DNA from: Kumtagia sp963829135
GTDB taxonomy: Bacteria > Pseudomonadota > Alphaproteobacteria > Rhizobiales > Rhizobiaceae
DNA: 64,000 nucleotides
Assembly (NCBI GenBank): GCA_963829135.1
Contig: CAWHHO010000006.1
Location: forward strand, 620,001 to 684,000
Direction of reading: 5' to 3'
Below, piece by piece: positions 28,140-38,477 of this stretch. Every line of letters begins with the position of its first letter. Positions within the stretch are counted from its first letter, which is position 1. A model generated the notes under the pieces. That model was given only the letters and a program-made list of their open reading frames with translations, had not been told where the DNA came from and made no database searches. A program made the position numbers and the translations under genes.

Positions 28140-28607
28140 CTAATCGTCTAACGGACGAATGATCCTCAGCGGGCTCAAAGTCAGGATCTCTTCGGACCGG
28201 AAATCCGGCCGGTCTTCATGTGTCTTGCGGAATTCGCCGGTCCAGTAGTGGAAGGCGCGATCCTGCAATTCGGCTTGTGTGAAGTCTCTGTTGACGAGCC
28301 AATAATCGGTCGTGTGACGCGGCGCGCCTGGATCAACAAGCTCAACTTCGTAGCATATCGAGGTTGCCTTGGCCTTGGCAGCGCGCTCGACGAAAGTGCG
28401 GAGAGCTGGCTCGTTCGGCGTGCAGTAGCAGCATGCAAGCCGCGATGGCAGTTGCACGAATATATCCTTTCGAACCGCTTCGAAAATCTGCTCCAGTTCC
28501 CAATTCGGGTGCTGGTCGCCAATGATTGAGATGATCCGGCCCCAGTTTCCGGGGAGGATTATGCTGCCAGGCGCCAATGGTATGGGTGCTGCGTGGTAGT
28601 AGGGCAC
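28140..28607 (-). CDS. Hypothetical protein (DUF2441-like), 155 aa
   Basis: GTG 28607 with AAGGGGG upstream is the best start. The sequence begins MPYYHAAPIPLAPGSIILPG and contains WLVNRDFTQAELQDRAFHYW and a cysteine pair in ACCYCTPNEPAL. It resembles DUF2441 proteins, which have no assigned function; this family match is from memory and moderate. It follows the enolase-superfamily gene by 59 nt in the same direction. Confidence 0.6.
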   Translation of the reverse strand: MPYYHAAPIPLAPGSIILPGNWGRIISIIGDQHPNWELEQIFEAVRKDIFVQLPSRLACCYCTPNEPALRTFVERAAKAKATSICYEVELVDPGAPRHTTDYWLVNRDFTQAELQDRAFHYWTGEFRKTHEDRPDFRSEEILTLSPLRIIRPLDD

Positions 28608-28666
28608 CGAGTTCCCCCTTCCTCAATTGACCCGTCGTTTGTGTCATCGGCCGGACCAATGCCGGG

Positions 28667-29768
28667 TCATGCCACAAAAATCGGCTCACCCAACGCCTTG
28701 GCATCAACCTCGACTCCCAAACCGGGCCCGACCGGTGGCGTCATCGCGCCATCAGCAATTCGGAAATCGGCGCGGGCATTGGAGACCGTCACCCAGTTGT
28801 GGAAGTCCACAGTGTGCTGGCGCAGGTTTTCCGGCGTCGACAGCATCAGCGCCGAAAAGGCAGCGGTGTCGATCTCGGCGCCGCCCGTATCCTCGATCGT
28901 GATCTTCAGATTGCGTGCGATGGCTATGTCGCGCAGCAGCTTCGCCTTTGTCATGCCGCCGACACGCGCGAGCTTGATGGTTATGCCGTCGACCAACCCA
29001 TCAGCGATGGCGCGCAGCAAGGTGTCAACGCTGTCGATCGTTTCATCCAACACCAGCGGCCGATCGCACGAACGGCGCACTGCCAGATTGTCCTCGTAGC
29101 TCGCACAGGGCTGTTCCAGCGTGTAGTCGAGGTCGCGTGTCGCCTGAAGGAACCGCCGCGTCTCAGCGGTGCCCCAACTGGCATTGGCATCGCAATAGAG
29201 CACCGTGCTCGATGGTACGGCCGCGCGAACGGCCTGCAGCCGCTCGATATCCTCGTTGACTTCGAGCCCGATCTTCACCTGCAAACGGCGATAGCCCTCC
29301 GAGATGTATTTTTGAGCACGTTTCGCCGTGGCGTCAGGCAGTTCCTGCGCGAGCGAGCGATAGAGCGGAATGGAGGTTCCCTCGGCGCCGCCGGCCAGAC
29401 TTGCTATGGGGACGCCGGCGCGCTTGCCGGCTAGATCCCAGAGCGCCATGTCGATCGCCGCCTTGGCGTAGGGGTGGCCTTTCAGCAGCAGGTCCATCCG
29501 GCGGTTGATGGCTTCGATGCCGCCGGCGTTTTCGCCCATCAGCTTTGGCGCAAGCTCGCGCATCGCCGCGCGAGCCCCTTCCGCAAAGGCCGGGTCGTAG
29601 AAGCTGCCCAGCGGTGCCATTTCACCATAGCCAGTCCGCGCCATCCAGCGATCTGATCTGGACGATGGTCGAATCGAAGCCCTCCGCACTGCGTCCGCCC
29701 GAGCAGCGGTAAGTACCGTCTCGAAATGGCTGCCACTGGCGATAAAGGGTGATCGAGGAAATCGTCAT
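28667..29768 (-). CDS. Enolase-superfamily enzyme (mandelate racemase/muconate lactonizing type), frameshifted
   Basis: About 367 codons. The N-terminal capping domain starts MTISSITLYRQWQPFRDGTY at ATG 29768. The frame shifts near 29640 (GGCGCGG, one surplus base) and resumes at RTGYGEMAPLGSFYD. Barrel motifs are CDANASWG, EQPC and VLDETI (metal ligands D, E, D), with a lysine in IKLARVGG. The first lysine of the usual KxK pair is replaced by Gln (RLQVKIG), leaving one lysine on that side. The C-terminus (LRQHTVDFHNWVTVSNARAD) resembles enzymes acting on proline derivatives such as cis-3-hydroxy-L-proline dehydratase, but this is a guess. No proline catabolic genes lie nearby. Confidence 0.82.
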
Positions 29769-29877
29769 GAGCGCGCTGCTTGTTGACCGGGCTGGACCGC
29801 ACGCTAACCTCAGTTGCAATTTAGTGAAGCCAGAGAAGCGGCGAGAGTGCAGGTCGCTTTTCTGTTAGATTCACGAT

Positions 29878-29901
29878 GATGCCGAACGTAAGTTCAGCAT
29901 C
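29878..29901 (+). promoter_or_regulatory. Hairpin/inverted repeat just upstream of the kbl ribosome-binding site
   Basis: GATGCCGAAC-GTAA-GTTCAGCATC: ten-base arms with one mismatch and a four-base loop, ending 17 nt before the kbl ATG and adjacent to the Shine-Dalgarno TAAGGGAG. As DNA it could be an operator; as RNA a stable stem next to the ribosome-binding site. Confidence 0.4.
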
Positions 29902-29918
29902 GTAAGGGAGACTGTCGT

Positions 29919-31106
29919 ATGAGCTCGCGATTTCTCGCACATCTCGCCGTGGAACTGGAGGGTCTTCGATATGCCGGGCTCTACAAGTCCGAACGAGTGA
30001 TCACCTCCGTTCAGTCGGGTGAAATCGAAGTATCAGGCGGGCAGAAGGTGCTGAATTTCTGCGCCAATAACTATCTCGGCCTTGCCGATAATAATGAACT
30101 GCGCGACTCCGCCAAGCAGGCGATCGACCGATACGGTTATGGCATGGCGTCCGTACGCTTCATTTGCGGAACACAGGAAGAGCACAAACAGCTTGAGGCC
30201 ACAATCTCGGGGTTCCTCGGCATGGAGGATACGATCCTCTACGGGTCATGCTTCGACGCCAATGGCGGCCTGTTCGAAACGTTGCTCACCGAGGAGGATG
30301 CGATCATCTCGGATGCCCTCAATCACGCGTCCATCATCGACGGCGTGCGCCTCTCCAAGGCGAAGCGTCTGCGCTATGCCAACAACGACATGGCTGACCT
30401 CGAAAGACGCCTCCAGGAGGCGAAGGATGTACGTTTCCGGCTGATCGCCACGGACGGCGTCTTCTCGATGGACGGCATAATTGCGAATTTGAAGGGCATT
30501 TGCGACCTGGCCGAAAAGTATGACGCGATGGTCATGGTCGATGACAGCCACGCGGTCGGGTTCGTCGGCAAACATGGCCGCGGTTCGGCGGAACATTGCG
30601 GCGTCGAGGGCAGGGTGGACATCATCACCGGTACACTCGGCAAGGCGCTGGGTGGCGCGTCGGGCGGCTACACATCGGGCAAAACAGAGGTCATCGACTG
30701 GCTGCGCCAGCGCTCGCGGCCATACCTGTTTTCCAACACTCTGATGCCGGCGATCGCCGGCGCTTCACTCAAAGTGTTCGACTTGGTCGACAAGGGTGAT
30801 GCTCTGCGGGAAAAGCTGGATAGCAATGCAAAGCGGTTTCGCGCCGAAATGGTCAAGCTCGGATTCACGCTTGCCGGTGCCGATCATCCGATCATCCCGG
30901 TGATGCTCGGGGACGCTTCGCTGGCGCAGGCAATGGCGGCGAAAATGCTGGAGCGCGGGATCTACGTCATAGGGTTTTCCTTCCCCGTAGTGCCAAAGGG
31001 ACAGGCGCGCATCCGCACACAAATGTCAGCAGCACACTCGCTCAATGACATCGACCGGGCCGTCGAAGCTTTTGGCGCGGTCGGCAGGGAACTGGGCGTG
31101 GTATGA
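29919..31106 (+). CDS. kbl: 2-amino-3-ketobutyrate CoA ligase (glycine C-acetyltransferase)
   Basis: 395-residue PLP enzyme of the alpha-oxoamine synthase family. It cleaves 2-amino-3-ketobutyrate with CoA to glycine and acetyl-CoA. The PLP lysine is K242 in GTLGKALGGASGGY; FCANNYLGLADN and VDDSHAVGFVGKHGRG are other signatures. Start ATG 29919 with TAAGGGAG upstream. Two genes downstream is tdh, whose product it consumes; the pair forms the threonine-to-glycine pathway. A hairpin precedes the start codon. Confidence 0.96.
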   Translation: MSSRFLAHLAVELEGLRYAGLYKSERVITSVQSGEIEVSGGQKVLNFCANNYLGLADNNELRDSAKQAIDRYGYGMASVRFICGTQEEHKQLEATISGFLGMEDTILYGSCFDANGGLFETLLTEEDAIISDALNHASIIDGVRLSKAKRLRYANNDMADLERRLQEAKDVRFRLIATDGVFSMDGIIANLKGICDLAEKYDAMVMVDDSHAVGFVGKHGRGSAEHCGVEGRVDIITGTLGKALGGASGGYTSGKTEVIDWLRQRSRPYLFSNTLMPAIAGASLKVFDLVDKGDALREKLDSNAKRFRAEMVKLGFTLAGADHPIIPVMLGDASLAQAMAAKMLERGIYVIGFSFPVVPKGQARIRTQMSAAHSLNDIDRAVEAFGAVGRELGVV

Positions 31107-31134
31107 CCGGCATAGGTTTGATGGGAGAAAGCAA

Positions 31135-31578
31135 ATGGTCATCACGGAGATGGATCGCGCCGCGTGTCTGGCTCTTCTGCACGCGACCCGGCTGGGACGT
31201 CTCGCATGCGCAAACGAAGGTCAGCCTTATATCGTGCCGATCAGCTTTGTCGCGCAAGGCAATTTTCTCTACGGCTTTTCGCTGATTGGCCGAAAGATTG
31301 AGTGGATGCGCGAGAATGCAAAAGCATGCGTTCAAGTGGATGAGATCGACACGCGGAGAAGATGGCGCAGCGTCGTGGTGTATGGCCGCTATGAGGAACT
31401 GCCGGATCGCGTCGGCACCAAGGTGCAGCGCGATCGCGCCTGGTCGCTGCTTAGCCAAACTGCACAGTGGTGGGAGCCGGGCGGGCTCAAGCCGGCTGAG
31501 GGCGCACCAACACAACATCTGTTCTATCGGATCACCATGGACGAAATCACCGGCCGTCAGGCAGAGCAAATCGACTAG
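31135..31578 (+). CDS. Pyridoxamine 5'-phosphate oxidase-like flavin-binding split-barrel protein
   Basis: 147 residues. The N-terminus MVITEMDRAACLALLHATRL followed by GRLACANEGQPYIVPISFVA is typical of the NimA/PNPOx-like split-barrel family that binds FMN or heme. ATG 31135 is chosen for GGGAGAAAG upstream and homology; the open frame begins 30 codons earlier inside the end of kbl. It sits between kbl and tdh, 28 and 48 nt away, in an apparent three-gene operon. Its part in threonine breakdown is unknown. Confidence 0.82.
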   Translation: MVITEMDRAACLALLHATRLGRLACANEGQPYIVPISFVAQGNFLYGFSLIGRKIEWMRENAKACVQVDEIDTRRRWRSVVVYGRYEELPDRVGTKVQRDRAWSLLSQTAQWWEPGGLKPAEGAPTQHLFYRITMDEITGRQAEQID

Positions 31579-31626
31579 CACGTCGCCTTACGCCTGGCGT
31601 CCAGGCCGCGTCACAGGGAGCACCCA

Positions 31627-32667
31627 ATGTCCAACATGATGCGCGCACTGGTAAAGGCGAAGGCCGAGCCGGGAATCTGGATGGAGCAGGTTCCCGTTCC
31701 GGAAATCGGCCCCAACGATGTGCTGATCAAGATCAAGAAAACCGCGATCTGCGGCACCGATGTCCATATCTACAATTGGGATCAGTGGGCGCAGAAGACG
31801 GTGCCGGTGCCGATGGTAACCGGTCACGAGTTCGTCGGCACAGTTGCTGACTTCGGCGCGGCGGTTACCGAATACAAGGTCGGCCAGCGCGTCTCAGGCG
31901 AGGGCCATATCGTGTGCGGGCATTGTCGCAACTGTCGGGCGGGAAGGGGGCACCTCTGTCGAAACACGCTCGGTGTCGGGGTCAACAGGCCGGGCGCGTT
32001 CGGCGAATATTTGGCAATCCCACAGCACAATGTCGTGCCCATTCCCGACGATATTCCGGACGAGATCGCGGCAATCTTCGATCCACTCGGCAATGCCGTG
32101 CACACTGCCCTGTCGTTCGATCTGGTCGGCGAGGATGTTCTGGTTACCGGTGCCGGGCCGATCGGCATCATGGGCGCACTGGTGGCGCAATGCGTCGGCG
32201 CACGAAAGGTCGTCATCACCGACATCAACCCGGTGCGGCTTGCGCTCGCCAAGAAGCTCGGCGTGCATCACGTGGTTGACGCGTCCAAGGAAAAGCTGCG
32301 CGATGTCATGCGCGAAGAGGGGATGACCGAAGGCTTCGACATTGGACTTGAAATGTCCGGCTCGGCGGTCGCCTTCCGCGACATGATCGATACCATGAAC
32401 AATGGCGGCAAGATCGCCATTCTCGGCATCGCGCCGACGGGCTTCGAGATCGATTGGAACAAGGTGATCTTCAAGATGCTGCATCTCAAAGGCATCTATG
32501 GCCGCGAAATGTTCGAGACCTGGTACAAGATGATCGCGCTGGTACAGGGTCCGCTCGATGTCAGCGGACTGATCACCCATCAAATCGGCATTGACGATTA
32601 CATATCTGGCTTCGAAGCGATGAAGAGCGGCAATTCTGGCAAGGTCGTGATGGACTGGGGTAAGTAG
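31627..32667 (+). CDS. tdh: L-threonine 3-dehydrogenase
   Basis: 346-residue zinc-dependent medium-chain dehydrogenase. Zinc-binding residues are in CGTDVHIYNWDQW and GHEFVG; the structural zinc loop is CGHCRNCRAGRGHLC. The NAD-binding motif is VTGAGPIGIMGAL. It oxidises L-threonine to 2-amino-3-ketobutyrate, the kbl substrate. GGGAGCACCC lies before ATG 31627. It ends the kbl-tdh operon, convergent with gltA. Confidence 0.96.
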   Translation: MSNMMRALVKAKAEPGIWMEQVPVPEIGPNDVLIKIKKTAICGTDVHIYNWDQWAQKTVPVPMVTGHEFVGTVADFGAAVTEYKVGQRVSGEGHIVCGHCRNCRAGRGHLCRNTLGVGVNRPGAFGEYLAIPQHNVVPIPDDIPDEIAAIFDPLGNAVHTALSFDLVGEDVLVTGAGPIGIMGALVAQCVGARKVVITDINPVRLALAKKLGVHHVVDASKEKLRDVMREEGMTEGFDIGLEMSGSAVAFRDMIDTMNNGGKIAILGIAPTGFEIDWNKVIFKMLHLKGIYGREMFETWYKMIALVQGPLDVSGLITHQIGIDDYISGFEAMKSGNSGKVVMDWGK

Positions 32668-32670
32668 TCA

Positions 32671-32712
32671 CAGAGGCGGCGATGGCCTCGCGACATTGCC
32701 GGCTTGCCTCTG
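32671..32712. terminator. Possible transcription terminator hairpin between tdh and gltA
   Basis: CAGAGGC (32671-32677) pairs with GCCTCTG (32706-32712), and inside it GGCGATG pairs with CATTGCC with one mismatch. No T-run follows on either strand, so intrinsic termination is doubtful. Confidence 0.3.
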
Positions 32713-32833
32713 CTGATCGCGCCGCTCGGTGCGACCGTGGTGCTGGTTCATCACCGGCTGCCGCCGCGCGTAGCCTACCCCAACCGCTTGGGCAGAACTG
32801 ATCGGGAAGTTGACCTGCGGCCGGCGTCAGCGA

Positions 32834-34123
32834 TCAGCGCTTGGCGATGGGAACGAAGTCGCGCGCTGCCGGGCCAGTGTAGAGCTGGCGCGGCCGGCCG
32901 ATCTTCTGGTTCGGATCCTCGATCATCTCCTTCCACTGCGAAATCCAGCCGACCGTGCGCGCCACCGCGAACAGAACGGTGAACATCGTGGTGGGGAAGC
33001 CCAGCGCCTTCAGCGTAATTCCGGAATAGAAGTCGATGTTCGGATAGAGCTTCTTGCTGATGAAATACTCATCCGTCAGCGCGATCTTTTCCAGTTCCAG
33101 CGCCACGTCGAGCATCGGATCGTCCTTGATGCCGAGTTCGCCCAGCACTTCATGCGTGGTCTTCTGCATGATCTTGGCGCGCGGATCGTAGTTCTTGTAG
33201 ACGCGGTGGCCGAAGCCCATCAGGCGGAAGGGATCGTCCTTGTCCTTGGCGCGGGCGATGAACTCCGGGATGCGGTCGACCGTGCCGATCTCCGCCAGCA
33301 TGTTCAGCGCCGCCTCATTGGCACCGCCATGTGCCGGACCCCACAGACAGGCGATGCCCGCCGCGATGCAGGCGAAGGGATTCGCGCCCGACGAGCCGGC
33401 GAGCCGCACCGTCGACGTCGACGCATTCTGCTCGTGGTCCGCGTGCAGGATGAAGATGCGCTCCATAGCGCGCGCCAACACCGGATTGACCTTGTATTCC
33501 TCGCACGGCACCGCAAAGCACATGTGCAGGAAGTTGGCGGCGAAGTTCAGCTCATTCTTGGGGTAAATGAACGGCTGGCCGATGTGGTACTTGTAAGCCA
33601 TCGCCGCAATGGTCGGCATCTTGGCGATCAGGCGCATCGACGCAACCATGCGCTGGTATGGATCGGAAATATCGGTCGAGTCGTGATAGAAGGCAGACAG
33701 CGCGCCGACGACACCGCACATCACCGCCATCGGGTGCGCATCGCGGCGGAACCCGGTGAAGAAGCGCGACATCTGCTCGTGCACCATGGTATGGCGCGTG
33801 ACGCGGTAATCGAAATCGTCTTTCTGCGCTTTCGTCGGCAACTCCCCATAGAGCAGCAGGTAGCAGACTTCGAGGAAATCGCTGTGCTCCGCCAACTGAT
33901 CGATCGGGTAGCCGCGATGCAGCAAAATACCCGCGTCGCCATCGATGAAGGTGATTTCAGACTCGCAGCTGGCCGTTGAGGTGAAACCCGGATCGTAGGT
34001 GAAAGCGCCCGTATCCTTGTAGAGCGCCGCGATATCGATCACTTCCGGCCCGACAGAACCCGCTCGAACCTGCAGTTCGTGCGTCTTGCCATTGTATTCG
34101 AGTTTGGCTGTCGATTCGCTCAT
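32834..34123 (-). CDS. gltA: Citrate synthase
   Basis: 429 residues, type II hexameric bacterial citrate synthase. It condenses oxaloacetate and acetyl-CoA in the TCA cycle. Catalytic histidines are in HADHEQNASTSTVR and GFGHRVYKNYDPRAK. The zinc/NADH region typical of Gram-negative type II enzymes is at the N-terminus. Same direction as gltX, which lies upstream (183-nt spacer 34124-34306); order gltX then gltA is common in rhizobia. Confidence 0.97.
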   Translation of the reverse strand: MSESTAKLEYNGKTHELQVRAGSVGPEVIDIAALYKDTGAFTYDPGFTSTASCESEITFIDGDAGILLHRGYPIDQLAEHSDFLEVCYLLLYGELPTKAQKDDFDYRVTRHTMVHEQMSRFFTGFRRDAHPMAVMCGVVGALSAFYHDSTDISDPYQRMVASMRLIAKMPTIAAMAYKYHIGQPFIYPKNELNFAANFLHMCFAVPCEEYKVNPVLARAMERIFILHADHEQNASTSTVRLAGSSGANPFACIAAGIACLWGPAHGGANEAALNMLAEIGTVDRIPEFIARAKDKDDPFRLMGFGHRVYKNYDPRAKIMQKTTHEVLGELGIKDDPMLDVALELEKIALTDEYFISKKLYPNIDFYSGITLKALGFPTTMFTVLFAVARTVGWISQWKEMIEDPNQKIGRPRQLYTGPAARDFVPIAKR

Positions 34124-34306
34124 ACGGGTACCCCTTTGTCATTCAACCCTATGCCGCAGCGCAAAGATGCTGCGAAGCGTCGACCGGACCAGACTGCGGT
34201 GATTTGCGCAAGCCGTTGTCAGGCTCCGGGGTCCGCTCAGTGCCCGCGGCAATGTTGCACCGCAATAGAATTGATTCAATGGCTGTTGATGAGGCCACTG
34301 AAATAG

Positions 34307-35732
34307 CTAATCGATTTGATCTGCGATACGAGCGAGACTCTCATCGCGGCCGAGGACGGCAAGCACATCGAAAACGCCCGGTGATGTCGTGCGGCCTGTC
34401 AGGGCTGCGCGCAACGGCTGCGCAACGCCGCCCAGCTTCAATCCATTCTCAGCGGCGTAGTCGCGGATTGCTGCTTCAGTCGTTTGCGCAGACCACTGCC
34501 CGGTGACTGACTTCAGCGCGGCGTGTGCCCCCGCAAGCACCGTGCGGGGCCGTTCACCTAGAACGCCCGCCGCTTTCTCGTCGACGTCCAGCGGGCGGCT
34601 GGCGAACAGATAGGCAGCGCTTTCAGCAAGCTCCACCAGAGTCTTTGCGCGCTCCTTTAATCCTGGCATTGCGGCGGCAAGCTTGGCCTTCTGTCCGTTG
34701 TCGAGGCCTTCCGCCAACGGCCCGGTCACCGCCAGATGCGGCAACGTCGCGATGAGTATATCCGTCAGTTCGGCATCGCCGGTCTGGCGCATATGGATGC
34801 CGTTGAGCGCCTCGAGTTTTTGGAAATCGAAACGGGCCGCTCCGCGGTTGACATCCTCGATCTCGAACCATCGGATCATATCGTCGATCGTCATGACCTC
34901 GTCGTCGCCATGGCTCCAGCCAAGTCGGGCGAGGTAGTTGAGTAAAGCTTTGGGGAGATAACCCATGGCGCGGTAGGCATCGACACCGAGCGCGCCATGA
35001 CGCTTCGACAACTTTGCACCATCGGCGCCATGGATCAGCGGAATATGCGCCATGACCGGAACGTCCCAGCCCATAGCGTCGTAGATCACGGTTTGACGTG
35101 CCGCATTCGTAAGGTGATCATCGCCGCGGATGATGTGAGTGACGCCCATATCGTGGTCGTCAACGACGACAGCGTGCATATAGGTCGGATTGCCGTCCGA
35201 GCGCAGGATGATGAAATCGTCGAGATCCTTGTTGGGGAAGCGGACATTCCCCTGCACGCGGTCATGCACGATGGTCTCGCCTTCGCTCGGCGCCTTGATG
35301 CGGATCGCACCCTTCGGCGCCTGCTGGCGCCTCAGAAGGGTCCCGGTCGCGCCAGCGGCCATCATAGCGCGGCGGGCGGCCCTCCGCCGTCGCCTTCTCG
35401 CGCATCTCCTTGAGTTCATCGGGCGTTGCGTAGCAGTAGTATGCTTTCCCCATGCGGACCAGTTCTTCGGCGACTTCGCGATGACGCAGAGCCCGCTCGA
35501 ACTGTGAAATCACCTCGCCGTCCCAGCCGAGACCCAGCCAGGTCAACCCGTCCAGAATGGCCGCCGTTGCCGCATCGGTGGAGCGCGCGCGGTCGGTGTC
35601 TTCTATGCGCAGCAGCATCTTGCCGCCGGTATGCCGAGCAAAAAGCCAGTTGAACAGCGCTGTGCGCGCGCCACCGATATGGAGATAGCCGGTGGGCGAG
35701 GGAGCAAAGCGGGTGACGACAGGTTTCGACAT
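34307..35732 (-). CDS. gltX: Glutamyl-tRNA synthetase, frameshifted
   Basis: Class I aminoacyl-tRNA synthetase charging tRNA-Glu (and often tRNA-Gln in alphaproteobacteria). The HIGH motif is in FAPSPTGYLHIGGARTALFN near residue 12 and the KMSKS loop is AKLSKRHGA. The frame changes near 35316: the first part ends at RDPSEAPAGA and the second picks up at KGAIRIKAPSEG, so one surplus base separates them. Repair gives 475 codons, the normal length. ATG 35732 (MSKPVVTRF) is preferred over a GTG seven codons upstream. The enzyme is essential, so this frameshift is most simply a sequence error unless another gltX copy exists. Confidence 0.95.
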
Positions 35733-35941
35733 TAGACTTTCACTAGGCTTCACAACGTGGGCGACGCATCGTCGAGCGTGAAATTACCGCTCGGCATCGC
35801 ATGGAAAACAGTTGGCGTTCATGTAGCATAGAAGGTTGGGGGTGCAAGGCCGGCATCGCATCCAATAGGATTGCCAGCCGCCTTGCCGCAGTGGTGCATG
35901 GCATGCCGGAAACGGCCGACGCGCAGTTAAATGAAAGGCTG

Positions 35942-38427
35942 ATGTTCCAGCCTTCCGGCGATATCGTCGAGCACCCGGTCGCGCCTGTGGCAAAGCGGTC
36001 CGCCATGACTTGGACGATCGCGGAATATCGCGGCGCCGCGGTCAAGAGCGCAACGAGATTGACGCTGATCTGCGCTGGCGGCATCAGGACGGCAGTGCAG
36101 CAGGAAATCGAGAGGGGCGCGCCGTTTCTGCTGGTGCCGGTTTTGCTCGCGGCGGGATCGTTTCTCTATTTCTCGCTGTCGTTTGAGCCCGGCCTCTGGC
36201 TGACTTCAGGCCTGGTTCTTGTCGCTTCGGTCGGGTCAAGGACGTTTCGACGGGGTCAGCCGCTCCACTTGGCGGCCTGCGCCGTGCTATTCTTCGCTCT
36301 CGGTATTACCTGTGCGCAACTTGAAACCGCGCGCCTCGGCACCAGGATCATTGGCGGGGAAATTTCGACACGGATCGTTGGTCGAGTCGTGTCGGTGGAG
36401 CGGCTCGAAAGCGGACGGGCCCGGCTCACGGTCGATCTGATCTCGACCGAGCGACCTCGGCTCAAATATGCGCCCGACCGCATTCGTGCGACCGCAAGGT
36501 ATTTGGCCGAGGACATAAACGCCGGATCGACTGTCGCAGGACTGGTCAAGCTTCGGCCGCCATCAGGGCCGGTTCGGCCGGAGAGCTACGACTTCTCCTT
36601 TGAAAGCTATTTCGATGGGATCGGCGCCAGTGGATATTTCATGCGCGGTCCGGAGCTTGAGCCGGCTTCGACCGGCGAGCGAAGCTGGCAAAGTCTCTTC
36701 GAGAATGCACGGCAGAACATCGCCGTTCACGTCCGCAGCCGAATCGGCGGCGCAGAAGGCGAGATCGCGGCGGCGCTAATGGTGGGTGTCCGCGCAGGCA
36801 TTCCGCACGATGTCAGCGAGGCGCTGCGACGGACCGGCCTCTATCACATCATTTCAATCTCCGGCCTGCACATGGCGCTGGTTGCCGGCGTAGTAATTGC
36901 CGCGATCCGTGCGGGGTTCGCGTTGTTTCCACGCTTGGCTCTGCGATGGCCCGCCAAGAAATTCTCTGCGCTCGCCGGGTTTGTGGCGATTGCCGGCTAT
37001 CTGGCGATTTCCGGAGGCGAAGTTGCGGCGCAGCGCAGCTTCCTGATGCTCGCTGTGATGTTGATTGCCGTTCTATTCGATCGCGCCGCGCTGACGATGC
37101 GAAATCTCGCGATTTCCGCGATCATTGTTCTGATGATCTCGCCACATGAGGTGATGGGTCCAAGCTTCCAAATGTCGTTTGCGGCGACGGCGGCACTGGT
37201 TGCAGCCTACGCCATCTGGTCAGCGCGGCGAGCCCGGGCAAGTTGGAAGCGTCGCACGAAAGGTCAGGATGGCCTCGGCCTGCGCTCCGCTCGCCATTTC
37301 ATGACAGTGCTGAGCAGCTTGATCGCCACCTCGGTCATCGCCGGCTTCGCGACGGCAGCCTATGGCGTGTATCATTTCCAGCGTGTTGCGCCACTGAGCC
37401 TGTTCGCCAACCTGTTCGTAATGCCGATCGTTTCGATCGTCGTCATGCCTTCTGCCGTACTGGCGGCGGTAACGATGCCCCTCGGCTTGGACGGCCCATT
37501 CCTGGATGTCATGGGCAAGGGCATTGCCCTGATGGATTCGGTCGCGGAGTGGTTCTCCGATCGCTCACCCATCGATGCGGTTGGGATAATCCCCGGCCAT
37601 TCGGTCGTGCTGCTGACGATCGCGCTCGTCATCGCCACCGTGATGTCAACGCGCTTGCGGCTGATGAGCGTTCCCTTCGCATTGGCTGCCGTTTTTACAC
37701 TGGGCAACGCTGCGACGCCGGACGTTCTGGTTACCGAGGATGGCAAGCTTTCCGGATTCCGTGCGACGGATGGGGCTCTTGCCGTAAACCGTCATCAACC
37801 CAATGCATTCACCGCGGAGAACTGGAAGCGGGCGTTTGAGGCTGAGCGGTTCCGAAAGCCCGTACTCGACCGGGAAGAACCTCCAGATGACCAGCCGCGC
37901 AAAACCGATTACGTCGCTTCCGTGGTACAAACCGACGGAAACCCCTTCGAAACCGCGTTTCAGTGCGATGAGGTCACCTGCGTCGGCAGGCTTTCGTCCG
38001 GCGGTCTTATCGTGCACACAAGCGATGTGGAGGAAGCCCGGATCGCTTGTGTGCTTGCAACCGTCGTTATCCTCGACGACGCCACCCTGCAACTGAGCTT
38101 GCGCCAATCCGTCGACAGTCGTCATCACCAAGCGCGACCTCGCACGGTATGGCAGCGCCGCGATCTATTTGCCACGTGCCGGCAGCAACACTGCTCCAGT
38201 CGTCCGCTACGCCGTTGCCGGCACGAGCCGCCCGTGGCACCTACATCGCGCTTTCTCGCGTGAGGCGCGAGGGCTGCCGTCATATCGAGCCGAACAAGAA
38301 CCGCAAGCCGGCGACAAAGCCAGGAGCGGTTATTTCGGCGCAGGACGCAAATCCCCCATATACGTCTTTAGACGAAACCGGCGTGACCCAAACCGAAACA
38401 GCAGCGCGTCAGCCCTCAATCCGGTAA
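35942..38427 (+). CDS. comEC: ComEC/Rec2-family DNA uptake channel protein, two frameshifts near the 3' end
   Basis: Inner-membrane channel for single-stranded DNA in natural transformation. The N-terminal hydrophobic segment (RGAPFLLVPVLLAAGSFLYF) precedes an OB-like periplasmic part. The competence domain has GLYHIISISGLHMALVAG, RSFLMLAVMLIA and several further membrane helices. Like many alphaproteobacterial homologues it lacks a C-terminal metallo-beta-lactamase domain. The frame breaks near 38100 (then VVITKRDLARYGSAAIYLPR) and again around 38260-38280 (then KPGAVISAQDANPPYTSLDE, stop at 38427); each is one surplus base. Start: ATG 35942 has GAAAGG upstream; the frame is open to 35801 and ATG 35903 is possible. 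Convergent with lexA. Confidence 0.85.
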
Positions 38428-38477
38428 TCGTCGCAAGCGCCAAGTCAGACAAGCGGATTGGCCTGTCCCTAACTCCC

